DNA of 64,000 nt, taken from positions 1 through 64,000 of the forward strand of contig CAMAUV010000009.1 in NCBI GenBank assembly GCA_945861415.1. Reading direction: 5' to 3'. The DNA comes from Akkermansia muciniphila. GTDB lineage: Bacteria > Verrucomicrobiota > Verrucomicrobiia > Verrucomicrobiales > V1-33. How positions within the stretch are numbered: the first letter of the stretch is position 1; each line of letters opens with the position of its first letter. The notes below the pieces were generated by a model that saw only the letters and a program-made list of their open reading frames with translations, ran no database searches and had not been told where the DNA came from. Both the position numbers and the translations under genes were made by a program. Shown piece by piece: positions 9,811-19,397 of this stretch.

Positions 9811-11331
9811 ATGGCCGACGCAGTACACGCCCATGACCATCCCGTCCACGACGGCGCACCTCCCCGCGCGAAGGTGCTCCTTCGTGAGCCGCTGGTGCTG
9901 AACAACCGGAACTATTCCTGGATCACGAACAAGATCGCGGGAGTCGTGGAAAATCCCCAGCCAAAACTCTGGTGGATTCTATTCATCCCGTGTTTCATCC
10001 TCACCTGCATCATGGTGGGCTGCTTCACCTTCCTCATTTCCACCGGGGTCGGTGTGTGGGGACCGAACAGCCCCGTTATGTGGGGATGGGATATCACCAA
10101 CTTCGTCTTCTGGATCGGTATCGGCCACGCCGGCACCCTGATTTCCGCGATTCTCTACCTCACCCGTCAGAAATGGCGGACGGCGGTGAACCGCTCGGCG
10201 GAAGCCATGACCTTATTCGCCGTGATGTGCGCCGGCCTCTTCCCGGCACTTCACGTTGGTCGAGTATGGATGGCATGGTTCCTTGCGCCCATTCCGAACT
10301 CGAATGCGGTTTGGCAAAACTTTAAATCGCCGCTGCTCTGGGACGTGTTCGCCGTTTCCACCTATTTCACGGTGTCTGTGATTTTCTGGTATCTCGGTCT
10401 GGTGCCAGACCTCGCTACCATGCGCGACCGGGCCAAGTCCAGCGTCAAGAAATTTGCCTACGGCTTGTTCGCCCTTGGCTGGCGTGGCGGTAATCGCCAG
10501 TGGCGCCATTATGAGATCGCCTACATGCTGTTGGCGGCTCTCTCCACCCCTCTGGTGCTCTCGGTTCACACTGTGGTTTCTTTTGACTTCGCCACCTCCA
10601 TTGTCCCGGGCTGGCACACCACTATTTTCCCTCCATACTTTGTGGCCGGTGCTATTTTCGGCGGTTTCGCGATGGTGCTTACGCTCATGATTCCGGTCCG
10701 CAAGATCTATGGTTTGCAGGATTTGTTCACCATGAAGCATGTGGACAACATGACAAAAATCATTGCCCTCACTGGCACCATTGTAGGCTACGCCTACCTC
10801 ATGGAATTGTTCGTCGCATGGTATTCCGGCAGCCTTTATGAATTCGATGCCTTCATGATTCGTATTTTCGACGGCCCTTACACGCCGTATTATTACGCCA
10901 TGTTCTTCTGCAACGTGATTGCACCTCAGGCCTTCTGGTTCAAGAAATGCCGCGAAAACCTCTGGGCCGTCATGGCGGTCTGCATGTGCGTGAATGCCGG
11001 CATGTGGTTTGAGCGATTTGTCATAATCGTGACTACACTGGCCCGCGACTTCCTGCCGGGCGCATGGGACATGTATCACCCCAGCTGGGTTGAAATCTGG
11101 AGCTTCATTGGCACTCTCGGGTTCTTCCTGATGCTCTTCCTTATATTCCTCCGCTACTTCCCCGTGATTGCGATCGGGGAAATAAAAGCAGTTCTGCCCG
11201 AGGCGGATCCGCACTACGATCCAGAGCGGGCCAAGCGCGACAACCTTGTCGCTCCGCCGCCTTATGAGGGCGACCTTGAACACACCGGCGGCCGACCCGA
11301 GTCGGCAGCTGCATCCACCGCCACTGCTTGA
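9811..11331 (+). CDS. actC: ACIII subunit ActC, NrfD-like quinol-binding membrane subunit
   Basis: 506 residues with about ten hydrophobic helices between residues 50 and 470, flanked by soluble tails; the His-rich start [14 protein letters not shown] is cytoplasmic or loosely structured. This is the NrfD/PsrC-type subunit of ACIII that binds quinol and is proposed to conduct protons. It follows actB with a 41-base gap. Length, helix count and gene order all match ActC. The C-terminus is rich in Glu, Pro and Ala. Confidence 0.93.
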   Translation: MADAVHAHDHPVHDGAPPRAKVLLREPLVLNNRNYSWITNKIAGVVENPQPKLWWILFIPCFILTCIMVGCFTFLISTGVGVWGPNSPVMWGWDITNFVFWIGIGHAGTLISAILYLTRQKWRTAVNRSAEAMTLFAVMCAGLFPALHVGRVWMAWFLAPIPNSNAVWQNFKSPLLWDVFAVSTYFTVSVIFWYLGLVPDLATMRDRAKSSVKKFAYGLFALGWRGGNRQWRHYEIAYMLLAALSTPLVLSVHTVVSFDFATSIVPGWHTTIFPPYFVAGAIFGGFAMVLTLMIPVRKIYGLQDLFTMKHVDNMTKIIALTGTIVGYAYLMELFVAWYSGSLYEFDAFMIRIFDGPYTPYYYAMFFCNVIAPQAFWFKKCRENLWAVMAVCMCVNAGMWFERFVIIVTTLARDFLPGAWDMYHPSWVEIWSFIGTLGFFLMLFLIFLRYFPVIAIGEIKAVLPEADPHYDPERAKRDNLVAPPPYEGDLEHTGGRPESAAASTATA

Positions 11332-11353
11332 ACCTTTCACCGGACCTGCTGCC

Positions 11354-11908
11354 TTGAGTACACCACTGAAAAGAGTTCACGGATACCTCGCGGAGTTCAC
11401 CACCGTGCAGGATATCTTCCGTGCCGCCGAGAAGGTGCGCGATTCCGGCTTCACCAGCTGGGATGTTCACAGTCCGTTCCCCATTCACGGTATGGACGAT
11501 GCCATGGGGCTTTCCCGCTCTATCCTGCCGCGCTTCGTGTTCGTGGGCGGAGCCACCGGGACTCTGACTGCCTTCACCCTGCAGTATTACACGCAAGTGG
11601 TCCTCTATCCCACCGTGGTGCAGGCCAAGCCGGCGAACATATTCACCATCCCGGCGTTCTTCCCGGTGATGTTTGAACTCACGATTCTGTTCTCCGCATT
11701 CACCGCTCTCTTCGGCTGTCTAGCATTGATGAAACTACCGAGGCTGCATCACCCGCTTTTCAATTCGAAGAACTTTCCGCGTTTCTCCGACGATCGGTTC
11801 TTTATCTGTATCGAAGCCCGCGATCCCAAGTTCTCCACGGAGAAGACTAAGTCGTTCCTTGAGTCGCTCGGCGGCCAAAACATCGAACTCGTGGAGGGCG
11901 AAGCCTGA
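11354..11908 (+). CDS. actD: ACIII subunit ActD, two-helix membrane protein
   Basis: The frame is open from inside actC, but the sequence becomes ActD-like only after the actC stop. The best start is TTG at 11354 (LSTPLKRVHGYLAEF), giving 184 residues, the usual ActD size. Two transmembrane helices (SILPRFVFVGGATGTLTAFT and FPVMFELTILFSAFTALFG) sit between an N-terminal domain and a C-terminal ferredoxin-like alpha/beta domain (FFICIEARDPKF...). ActD is a structural subunit with no cofactor. The TTG start is a judgement: no ATG or GTG gives a reasonable protein without overlapping actC. Confidence 0.88.
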   Translation: MSTPLKRVHGYLAEFTTVQDIFRAAEKVRDSGFTSWDVHSPFPIHGMDDAMGLSRSILPRFVFVGGATGTLTAFTLQYYTQVVLYPTVVQAKPANIFTIPAFFPVMFELTILFSAFTALFGCLALMKLPRLHHPLFNSKNFPRFSDDRFFICIEARDPKFSTEKTKSFLESLGGQNIELVEGEA

Positions 11909-11916
11909 TCTGACCT

Positions 11917-12600
11917 ATGCGCTACTTCTTTCTCGCATACTTTCTCTCTGTTGTGCTCGTGGTGGGTTTTGCCGGATTCCGCGGTGACAAGTTCACGCAC
12001 ACGCCGATCGAAATCTTCGACGATATGGATCACCAAGCCAAGGTGAAGGCTCAGTCGGCCAGCGGTTTTTTTGCTGACGGCAGCGGTTCCCGTAAGCCGG
12101 TGGCTGGCACCGTTCCCATGGGGTTTGAGGTCGCTGTGAAATCCGCAGCCGACGGTGGTTTTGCCGACGGAGGATTCAGCCACGGCAGCGACTATTACAA
12201 TTCGGGCATCATTGGGGACTTCTACGGAGACGGCTACCCTGAGCAGGTCAAAGTGGATGAAGCTTTGCTGCGCCTAGGCAAGGAGCGTTATGACATCAAC
12301 TGCGCCATCTGTCACGGCGTCTCCGGCAACGGTGCCGGCGTGACCTCGAAGTATGGCATTCCCAACATTGCCAACTTCCACGCTCCTTCTTATATCAATC
12401 CCCAAGATCAAGCCTACCGTTCCAACGGCAGTATTTTTGAAACGATCACCAAAGGCAAGGGACTGATGGGGCCTTATGGGGCGAATGTATCCGTGAAAGA
12501 GCGCTGGGCCATCATCGCATGGATTCGGACCCTCGCCATCGCCCGCAACGAAGCGTCCGTCAAAGCTGTCGGAGCCGCCAAACAAACCCCGGCAAACTGA
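11917..12600 (+). CDS. actE: ACIII subunit ActE, monohaem cytochrome c
   Basis: 227 residues with an N-terminal hydrophobic signal/anchor (MRYFFLAYFLSVVLVVGFAGF). A single haem site CAICHG lies near residue 127, and a Met-containing GKGLMGPYG segment downstream probably supplies the axial Met. The family hallmark YNSGIIGDFYGDGYPE is present. ActE is a periplasmic haem c subunit that works with ActA. It starts eight bases after the actD stop and is followed ten bases later by actF, so translation is probably coupled. Confidence 0.92.
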   Translation: MRYFFLAYFLSVVLVVGFAGFRGDKFTHTPIEIFDDMDHQAKVKAQSASGFFADGSGSRKPVAGTVPMGFEVAVKSAADGGFADGGFSHGSDYYNSGIIGDFYGDGYPEQVKVDEALLRLGKERYDINCAICHGVSGNGAGVTSKYGIPNIANFHAPSYINPQDQAYRSNGSIFETITKGKGLMGPYGANVSVKERWAIIAWIRTLAIARNEASVKAVGAAKQTPAN

Positions 12601-12609
12601 TTTCACTAC

Positions 12610-13959
12610 ATGAGCCATTTCGTAGCAGCCACCCATCTGCCAGTTGACGGCGAGCGCCTCCAAGAGTCGAAATTCGCCAAATGGCGGTCGCTCTTTATGG
12701 CCGCGGGCGCGCTGGGCCTAGTCCTTTCCCTCGTTCTCTTTTTGATGGGCGGTCCAACGGCCAATGCGTACGCGTTCAGTTACCTCTTCGCCTTCGAAGT
12801 ATTCTTCACGCTCACGGCTGGCGCCCTCTTCTGGTGCCTCCTGCACAGTGCGTCCAACTCCGCGTGGGGTGTGGCCATCCGCCGCATTCCCGAGACGCTG
12901 GCGCAGTCGTTCCTCGTGCTGGCCCTCCTAGGGTTGCCCCTTGTGATGCCCTTCATGCCCAACAAGCCCGAGTGGATTGGCCAAATGTGGGAATGGATCG
13001 GTCTGCATCAGGAAATAAAAGGGGACCCGGGTGTGGCTGGTGGTCTCAAAGCGGCCCTCGCTGCCAATCACGACACCCTGTTGCTCTATAAGAAGTATAA
13101 CTATCTGCACCTCGGTTTCGATGGGTTGCCGGGCTGGGATCTTCGCTACATCATTTACTTTGCTGCTCTTGGCTTCATCGCATGGAAACTGCTCGGCTAC
13201 TCCCTTCAGCAGGATGCTAACGGTGAGGTGCGGCCCACCTTCAGTGCCCGCCGCTTCTCCTGCGGTATGCTCCCTGTTTTCGCGGTCTGCACCACATTCG
13301 CCTCCATCGACTGGGTCAAAGGATTGAACTACAAGTGGTTCAGCACCATGTTCGGTGTCAATATCTTCGCCGGTTCTGCTCTCTGCAGTATGGCGGTGAT
13401 TATTCTGATTGTGGGCACCTTGGTGAAAACTGGTCACCTCAAGCGCATCGTGAACGAAGAGCATTTCCACCTGATGGGTAAGCTCATGTTCGCTTTCACG
13501 GTCTTCTGGGCCTACATCGCCTTCAGCCAGTACTTCCTCATCTGGTATGCAAACATTCCGGAAGAGACTCAATTTTACGCCATCCGGAACACCGGCGGCT
13601 GGTGGTATTTCTCCATCGCTCTCACGTTCGTGCACTTCCTTGCGCCATTCGTCCTGCTACTGCGCCGAAATGCGAAAAGGAACATTAATTACATCATGGC
13701 TTGTGCCGCGCTGGTTGTGGGCGTGCACATCATGGAAATGTATTGGCTGATCCTGCCTGAGCGCGGACGTTCCCTTTATCCGGAAGTGGGCACGGCTCCT
13801 GATGGCATGACGTTTCTGCGCGATTCCCTGTTCGATGTGCTTGCCTTCGTCACCTTCGCCGCGGTTTATGCCCTCGTGTTCCTGCGCAATCTTTCCAAAC
13901 ACAGCATCTATCCCTGCGGCGATCCGCGCCTCGAGGAGTCTGTCAACGTCGCCAACTAA
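12610..13959 (+). CDS. actF: ACIII subunit ActF, second NrfD-like membrane subunit
   Basis: 449 residues with about ten transmembrane helices, paralogous in fold to ActC but shorter. Conserved-looking segments include FASIDWVKGLNYKWFSTMFG and YFLIWYANIPEETQFY, both typical of ActF (quinol:cytochrome c oxidoreductase, NrfD-like subunit 2). It supports the membrane arm and is proposed to take part in proton translocation. It closes the canonical actA-F set, and the next gene begins 18 bases later on the same strand. Confidence 0.93.
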   Translation: MSHFVAATHLPVDGERLQESKFAKWRSLFMAAGALGLVLSLVLFLMGGPTANAYAFSYLFAFEVFFTLTAGALFWCLLHSASNSAWGVAIRRIPETLAQSFLVLALLGLPLVMPFMPNKPEWIGQMWEWIGLHQEIKGDPGVAGGLKAALAANHDTLLLYKKYNYLHLGFDGLPGWDLRYIIYFAALGFIAWKLLGYSLQQDANGEVRPTFSARRFSCGMLPVFAVCTTFASIDWVKGLNYKWFSTMFGVNIFAGSALCSMAVIILIVGTLVKTGHLKRIVNEEHFHLMGKLMFAFTVFWAYIAFSQYFLIWYANIPEETQFYAIRNTGGWWYFSIALTFVHFLAPFVLLLRRNAKRNINYIMACAALVVGVHIMEMYWLILPERGRSLYPEVGTAPDGMTFLRDSLFDVLAFVTFAAVYALVFLRNLSKHSIYPCGDPRLEESVNVAN

Positions 13960-13977
13960 CCGTCCGTCCTTATTCAC

Positions 13978-14367
13978 ATGGAAGAACATCCTGGAGATAC
14001 CCTCGGCAAACGTTTCCTCACCTTCTGGGGAGCGCTGGTGGCCATTGCCGCTGTGGTCGTGCTGCTTGGCATTTACCGCTGGATAGCCATTCCGTCCGAC
14101 ACTCAGGTCAACGATGGCGGCGCCGGCGAAATCCGCCTTACCACCACCCGCGAAGTCCGGAAGGCTCAGGAGAGCGAGTATCGCCGCAGCGTGGAAATCG
14201 CGCCTAGCAAGTCAGTGGAACTCACGCCTGAAGACTTCATTCCGCATGCCGCCAACATTTTGTCCGCGCAGAAGCCGGCGGCTACCGCATTTATGACACC
14301 CGCCGCCGCCGCCGCCAAAGCTGCGAGCGTGCATGATCCCAACCTTTCCAAATTCGAGGGCAAGTAA
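13978..14367 (+). CDS. small single-helix membrane protein between ACIII and cbb3-like genes
   Basis: 129 residues: a short cytoplasmic start, one transmembrane helix (WGALVAIAAVVVLLGIYRW) and a periplasmic tail rich in Ala and Ser with no cofactor motif. Position right after actF suggests either an extra ACIII subunit (some ACIII complexes have a small ActG) or a linker to the cbb3-like trio that follows 33 bases later. I cannot tell which. No cysteines or metal-binding pattern. The gene is convincing; the role is inferred from context only. Confidence 0.7.
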   Translation: MEEHPGDTLGKRFLTFWGALVAIAAVVVLLGIYRWIAIPSDTQVNDGGAGEIRLTTTREVRKAQESEYRRSVEIAPSKSVELTPEDFIPHAANILSAQKPAATAFMTPAAAAAKAASVHDPNLSKFEGK

Positions 14368-14400
14368 TTCCGCCCCCAATCCCGTCCAATTTTAACAATC

Positions 14401-15891
14401 ATGAGTCAGGAATCTCAGACGCTGCCCCCGGAAATCACCCCGGACGATATTCTCCAGCGCGCCGCGATCGACAAGTCCACGCGTCTGCCGGTGCTGTTCT
14501 TCTTCACCAGCGGCGTGGCATGGCTGCTCATCGCCACCGTGCTGGGCCTGCTGGCCTCCCTGAGCCTTGTGGCTCCAGATTTGCTGCCCAGTCAGTATTT
14601 GAACGCCGGTCGCCTCCAACCTGCGTTCGTCAACGCTCTCGTATACGGCTGGGGCTTCCAGGCCGGGATTGGCGTCATGGTTTGGATCATGGCCCGGCTC
14701 TGCCGCACGGAACTCCGCAATCCGGTGACCCTTGTGGTGGCCGGGCACTTCTGGAACATTGGGGTTACCGTTGGCGTGCTGGGCATTCTAGCTGGTTCCG
14801 GAAATCTGCACATGAAACTTTTGGAGTTTCCTTCATTTGCGTGGCCAATTCTCCTCGTGGCTTACACTTTGCTCATCGTGTGGATGGTGATCATGTATTC
14901 CGCACGCCGGAAGGGCATGATCTACATTTCCCAGTGGTATGTCCTTGCGGCCTGTTTCACATGGCCGTGGATATATCTCGTAGCCAACAGCTTGCTAAAT
15001 GTGCTTAAGAAATCTGGCGTCGCCGGGCCGGCCATTGCCTCGTGGTATGCGAACAACGTGCTTTTCCTGTGGATGGTACCCGTCGGTCTGGCTTCCGCTT
15101 ACTTCATCATTCCCAAGATTACGAACCGTTCGATTCACAGCTACAGTCTGAGCACTCTAGCTTTCTGGGCTCTCATCGTGCTGGCCCCGTGGGCCGGCGC
15201 CCAGGAATTGATTGGCGGCCCGCTGCCGAAGTGGTTGCCGGCGGTTGCTGGCACCGCGCAGATACTGCTGTTGGTGCCCATGTTCGCCGTAGTGCTCAAT
15301 CATTACAAAACGGTGCGCGGTTCCCACCACCTCGTGGAGGCCAGTCCTAGCCTCCGCTTCACTTTCTTTGGCGGGATTGGCTATGCATGCACCTGCGTTA
15401 TCGCAGCAGTGCTCAGCAGCATGAATCTCAGCCGCTACACCTTCCTCAGCTACGCGGCAGATTCCGTGCAGATGACCGGCTATTACGCCTTCTTCACCAT
15501 GACTATGTTTGGTGCCATCTACTTCATCGTTCCCCGCATCACGGGCTGCGAATGGTTGAGCGGGGCACGCATTCGCCGTCATTTCTGGCTTAGTGCCTAC
15601 AGCTGTATTTTCATGTGCGTTGTTCTGCTGGTCGCCGGTTTCTCTCATGGATCGGCCATCGACAACTGGAGCACCAACTACGAATCGGCCATGCTCTTCT
15701 CCAACGGCTACATCGTTGGGCGTGTGCTAATGTGGATCCTTCTCCTCTATGCCAACGTATCGTTTGCGTTGCATCTCGGGGCCATGGTGTTGAACCGCGG
15801 ACGTAAAGCGGGCCGACCCACATTGATCCATGAGCATGCTCCGACAGCAGTTTCCGCTCCTGCCGTAACCCTCGAACCCTCTAAGGCATGA
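14401..15891 (+). CDS. CcoN-like protein (cbb3 oxidase subunit I fold) lacking all haem and copper ligands
   Basis: 496 residues, about twelve transmembrane helices, clearly collinear with cbb3 oxidase subunit I: GRLQPAFVNAL matches the CcoN GRLRPLHTNAV block, SWYANNVLF matches WWYGHNAVG, and ALIVLAPWAGAQEL matches the block ending WAGPHHLH. Every metal ligand is replaced when aligned by eye to P. stutzeri CcoN (recalled sequence): low-spin haem His by Phe76, CuB His by Asn218, cross-linked Tyr by Ala262, the His pair by Gln268-Glu269, and the last two His by Val356 and Met358. It therefore cannot bind haem b, haem b3 or CuB in the known way, and should not reduce oxygen. It overlaps the CcoO-like gene by four bases (ATGA). 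A scaffold role is inferred. Confidence 0.9.
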   Translation: MSQESQTLPPEITPDDILQRAAIDKSTRLPVLFFFTSGVAWLLIATVLGLLASLSLVAPDLLPSQYLNAGRLQPAFVNALVYGWGFQAGIGVMVWIMARLCRTELRNPVTLVVAGHFWNIGVTVGVLGILAGSGNLHMKLLEFPSFAWPILLVAYTLLIVWMVIMYSARRKGMIYISQWYVLAACFTWPWIYLVANSLLNVLKKSGVAGPAIASWYANNVLFLWMVPVGLASAYFIIPKITNRSIHSYSLSTLAFWALIVLAPWAGAQELIGGPLPKWLPAVAGTAQILLLVPMFAVVLNHYKTVRGSHHLVEASPSLRFTFFGGIGYACTCVIAAVLSSMNLSRYTFLSYAADSVQMTGYYAFFTMTMFGAIYFIVPRITGCEWLSGARIRRHFWLSAYSCIFMCVVLLVAGFSHGSAIDNWSTNYESAMLFSNGYIVGRVLMWILLLYANVSFALHLGAMVLNRGRKAGRPTLIHEHAPTAVSAPAVTLEPSKA

Positions 15892-16652
15892 ACAGTCTAA
15901 AGTCTTTCGTCCTTACGCTCGGAGCCTGTGTAGGCATTCCCACCTACATCATGGCGGTCCGGCCATACGCTATCGAGCGTGAGCGTCAACCCGTGCCTTA
16001 CAAGGCCGAGGTGAATCCTGCCAACCCCGCTGCTCCTCCCGATGATGCAGAGACTTTTAAGGGCCTCTACTACCCTCCGTCCTACGCTGGCGACAACAAG
16101 CGCGGGGAACTGGTCTACGCTCGTGAAGGATGCGCTCAGTGCCACTCTCAGGTTGTCCGCGGCGGCCATACCGCCATCGACCCATGGAAGCGCCACGCTG
16201 GCCGGGAACAGGAGTATAAGAAGGACGTGCCTGTCACGGTGCGTGAAACCAGCCCTTGGGACTACATGCACGAAGATTTCGCTATGGTGGGCGTGCGCCG
16301 TGTTGGCCCCGATCTTGCCAACGCTGCTTACCGTTTCGATACCCCGGAAAAAACAGCCGCCCTCTACGCCCGTCTCTATGCTCCCCGCGCGGACGCATCT
16401 AGGGAATGGTCAAATTGCCCCTCCTTCGGCCACCTTTTTGAGGTGGTGCAAAAAGAGACCGAGGCCGGTCGCGGCGACGCGGTGAGAATCACTGGCAAAC
16501 ACGCTGCAAAGTATCTTCCTGACAGCGGATATGAAATCGTCCCCGGACAGGATGCCCGCGATCTCGTCGAATACATCCTCGGCTTGAAGCGCGACTACGA
16601 TCAGCCTGCCTCCATCACCGGCAAAAAACCCGCAGTCGAGGAAAAGAAGTAA
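15888..16652 (+). CDS. CcoO-like membrane cytochrome c (probable His/Cys haem)
   Basis: 254 residues. N-terminal anchor helix (residues 4-24), then a CcoO-type haem c domain: GELVYAREGCAQCHSQVVR holds C82, C85 and H86, and RRVGPDLANA is the family's RTGPDLA block. The start ATG overlaps the stop of the CcoN-like gene, the normal ccoN-ccoO order. In true CcoO the axial Met lies in a V-M-P-x-Y segment. Here the aligned segment is SNCPSFGHLF, putting Cys177 at the Met position. If Cys ligates the haem iron, the redox potential would be much lower than usual. This is alignment by eye; another Met could serve. Confidence 0.85.
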   Translation: MNSLKSFVLTLGACVGIPTYIMAVRPYAIERERQPVPYKAEVNPANPAAPPDDAETFKGLYYPPSYAGDNKRGELVYAREGCAQCHSQVVRGGHTAIDPWKRHAGREQEYKKDVPVTVRETSPWDYMHEDFAMVGVRRVGPDLANAAYRFDTPEKTAALYARLYAPRADASREWSNCPSFGHLFEVVQKETEAGRGDAVRITGKHAAKYLPDSGYEIVPGQDARDLVEYILGLKRDYDQPASITGKKPAVEEKK

Positions 16653-16662
16653 CTTTACCGGA

Positions 16663-17424
16663 ATGAGCCTTATGTCCTCACAGTCCTCCAGCCAGACACC
16701 TCAAAACATTGACTACTCGCGCACGGCCAACGTGGCGCGTATGCACGCTGCAGTTGCCCGTGAATCCGGCGAATTGGCCTCCCAGTCCGTTCCAATTTCC
16801 CTCTGGGCCGTGGTTTCGATTGCCGTGGTTAGTATTTGTGCCGGCAGTTTCTTCAGTGGTGCTCTCGCCGATCACAAGCAAAAGCCCCCGGTTGGGGCCG
16901 GGGCCTCTGGTGGCATGAGCGATGAGGAACTCCACCAGCCTGCTAATTGGATTCTGGCGGGGAAATCGAAATACAGTCAATGCGCCGCGTGTCATGGCGC
17001 GAACGGGGAAGGGCAACCGGGCCAGTTCCCGCCGCTCAAAGCTTCAGAGTTCGTGATCCATGGTGAAAAGCGCCTCGTCGCGACATTGCTCCATGGCATC
17101 AGCGGTCCGTTAACGGTTGACGGCAAGCCCTACAACGGGGTCATGCCCAAGCTCGGCGGTGCTGCCAGCATGCCTGACAAGGACCTCGCCCAGCTGCTGT
17201 CATACGTCCGCAACGAATGGGGAAATAAAGGCAGTGTAATCTACGAAGACCAAATCAAAGCCTTGAAAAAGGATCTGGGGGATCGCCCTGGCCCCTACAC
17301 CGAAGTCGAACTGCGCGCGATCCCTCAGGATGCCCCTGCGCCTCTCTCAGAATGGGTCGCTAGGCTTGAGAAACCAGCCGCTGGTGCTGCCGCTGCCCCG
17401 GTCGCCGCCCCTCCGCCTAAATAA
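16663..17424 (+). CDS. membrane-anchored monohaem cytochrome c (CcoP-domain-like)
   Basis: 253 residues. A cytoplasmic N-terminus is followed by one transmembrane helix (PISLWAVVSIAVVSICAGSFF), then a class I cytochrome c domain with CAACHG near residue 109 and axial Met in NGVMPKLG. The C-terminus is an Ala/Pro-rich linker. It resembles one haem domain of CcoP or the cytochromes that feed aa3 oxidases. It starts ten bases after the CcoO-like gene and is followed 51 bases later by ctaD, so it is well placed to shuttle electrons from ACIII or the cbb3-like pair to the oxidase. Start ATG at 16663 or 16672. Confidence 0.88.
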   Translation: MSLMSSQSSSQTPQNIDYSRTANVARMHAAVARESGELASQSVPISLWAVVSIAVVSICAGSFFSGALADHKQKPPVGAGASGGMSDEELHQPANWILAGKSKYSQCAACHGANGEGQPGQFPPLKASEFVIHGEKRLVATLLHGISGPLTVDGKPYNGVMPKLGGAASMPDKDLAQLLSYVRNEWGNKGSVIYEDQIKALKKDLGDRPGPYTEVELRAIPQDAPAPLSEWVARLEKPAAGAAAAPVAAPPPK

Positions 17425-17475
17425 ACTTCTTCTTTTCTTTACCGCTCCGAGTTCAACCAGAACCGACATATTTTC

Positions 17476-19377
17476 ATGGAAGCCGCACACAGCACCCACA
17501 CCCACGACGCCCACGACCCCCACGGGCACGATCATGGTAATGACGACCATCATCATGAACTGCCATGGTACCAGAAATACCTGTTCTCCACAGACCACAA
17601 GGTTATTGGTGTCCAGTATGGCATCTCTGGCCTCCTCTTCCTCGCTCTCGGATTCCTGCTCATGCTCGTTATGCGCTGGAGCATCGCGCACCCGGGAGAG
17701 GCGCTTCCCGGGGGGCTAAGGTGGATCCTCCACATTTTTGGTGATGACTTTGTGACCCGCTGGGCACCTAACGGTGTCGTGTCCGGTTCCCTTTATAACA
17801 TGTTTGGCGCCATGCACGGCACCATTATGGTGTTCTTTGGGGTCGTGCCGCTGGGTTTCGCTGCTTTTGTAAATTTCGTGACCCCGCTGCAGGTGGGCGC
17901 TCCAGACATGGCCTTCCCCCGGCTGAACATGTGGAGTTTTTGGCTCTTCTTCGTCAGTGGCGTTCTAATGGTTTTCAGTTTCTTCCTGCCTACTGGTGCC
18001 GCCCAAGCGGGCTGGACCAACTACTCGCCGCTCTCCGCGACCGTAATGCGGGCCACAGACGCGCACTTCTGGACGGGGCAGACCCAGTGGCTTTTTGCCA
18101 TGGTGTTCAATATTTCCGCCTCTCTCCTCGGTGCTGTTAACGTGCTCACCACCGTCATTAATCTCCGGGCCAAGGGCATGACGTGGATGCGGCTGCCTTT
18201 CTTCACGTGGGCCATGTTCGTCATCGCCTTCCTTCTCCTGCTGGCCTTCCCTCCGCTGGAAGTAGCCGCGCTTATGCAGCTGTCCGATCAGGTCTTCGGG
18301 TCCAGTTTCTTCCTGCCAACAGGACTTTGGACCAAGGAGGAGGGACTACTCAACGTTTCCGGCGGTGGTCATCCGGTGCTATTCCAGCACCTCTTCTGGT
18401 TCCTTGCGCACCCCGAAGTCTATGTGCTCCTGCTGCCAGCCATCGCGATCGTTGCGGAAATCATTCCGTGCAACACACGCAAGCCGCTCTGGGGCTATAA
18501 GAGCATGGTCTATGGCCTGCTTGTTCTCGGCTTCCTTAGTTTCATTGTCTGGGCGCACCATATGTATCTGACCGGTATGGGAACGGTGGTGGCCACCTTC
18601 TTCCAGTTCACCACGGTGATGATCTCGGTGCCTTCGGTCATTCTTTTAACTTGTCTTATGATCTCTCTCTGGGGAGGTTCCATTCGTTTCACGATGCCCA
18701 TGCTGTTCGCCACGGCCTTCCTCCCAATGTTCGGAATTGGAGGCCTTACCGGACTACCCCTCGCCTTCCCGTTCATCGACCTCTTCCTGCACGACACATA
18801 CTACGTGATCGCTCACTTCCACTATGTGGTCGCCCCTGGCACTCTCTTCGGACTTTTTGCCGGAGTTTATCACTGGTTCCCCAAAGTCACTGGTCGCATG
18901 ATGGGCACGAAGTTAGGCCACCTGCATTTCTGGGGGTCCCTCATTGGTATGAATGTTCTTTTCGGCCCCATGTTTATTCAGGGAATGGCCGGCTTCCATC
19001 GCCGCTGGTATGACGGCGGCAAGTCTTTTGAAATGACCAGCCATGAGTACTTTTGGATGAATGAGTTGATCTCATGGGGTGCATGGGGCCTAGGTCTTGC
19101 TCAAATCCCATTCATCATCAACTTCTTCTGGTCCATTAAGGGCGGGAAGCGCGTTGCCTCGGACAATCCGTGGAATGCGACGACCCTTGAGTGGAACACC
19201 CCCACTCCACCACCTCATGGCAACTTCCTCACCGAACCGGTCGTCTATCGTGGTCCTTATGAATACAGCGTGCCCGGCGCTGAGAAAGACTATAGTCCGC
19301 AGTGGGAGCCAGTGACCGCAGCTGAAGAAGAGGGTCTCAAAGCCCTGCCCCAGTCTGCTCACCCGTGGAAGCACTAA
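17476..19377 (+). CDS. ctaD: aa3-type cytochrome c oxidase subunit I
   Basis: 633 residues with a very His-rich N-terminal tail ([14 protein letters not shown]...), then about twelve helices. The catalytic ligands are intact: low-spin haem His in GAMHGTIM, CuB His and cross-linked Tyr in AHPEVYVL, the His pair in WAHHMYL, and the two haem His in [12 protein letters not shown]. It reduces oxygen to water and pumps protons. This is the only catalytically complete terminal oxidase in the window, in contrast to the CcoN-like protein. ctaE begins 20 bases after its stop. The His-rich tail might hold metal during assembly, but this is speculative. Confidence 0.96.
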   Translation: MEAAHSTHTHDAHDPHGHDHGNDDHHHELPWYQKYLFSTDHKVIGVQYGISGLLFLALGFLLMLVMRWSIAHPGEALPGGLRWILHIFGDDFVTRWAPNGVVSGSLYNMFGAMHGTIMVFFGVVPLGFAAFVNFVTPLQVGAPDMAFPRLNMWSFWLFFVSGVLMVFSFFLPTGAAQAGWTNYSPLSATVMRATDAHFWTGQTQWLFAMVFNISASLLGAVNVLTTVINLRAKGMTWMRLPFFTWAMFVIAFLLLLAFPPLEVAALMQLSDQVFGSSFFLPTGLWTKEEGLLNVSGGGHPVLFQHLFWFLAHPEVYVLLLPAIAIVAEIIPCNTRKPLWGYKSMVYGLLVLGFLSFIVWAHHMYLTGMGTVVATFFQFTTVMISVPSVILLTCLMISLWGGSIRFTMPMLFATAFLPMFGIGGLTGLPLAFPFIDLFLHDTYYVIAHFHYVVAPGTLFGLFAGVYHWFPKVTGRMMGTKLGHLHFWGSLIGMNVLFGPMFIQGMAGFHRRWYDGGKSFEMTSHEYFWMNELISWGAWGLGLAQIPFIINFFWSIKGGKRVASDNPWNATTLEWNTPTPPPHGNFLTEPVVYRGPYEYSVPGAEKDYSPQWEPVTAAEEEGLKALPQSAHPWKH

Positions 19378-19397
19378 CCCTAGCTGATTTTCCTACG

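Noticed and set aside
10213-11340. 375-codon minus-strand frame opposite actC
   Set aside because: A His/Glu-rich antisense shadow of membrane helices; actC is certain on the plus strand.
14401-15891. Calling this gene a functional cbb3 oxidase subunit I (ccoN)
   Set aside because: All haem and copper ligands are absent when aligned by block, so the standard name would suggest an oxygen-reducing activity it cannot have.
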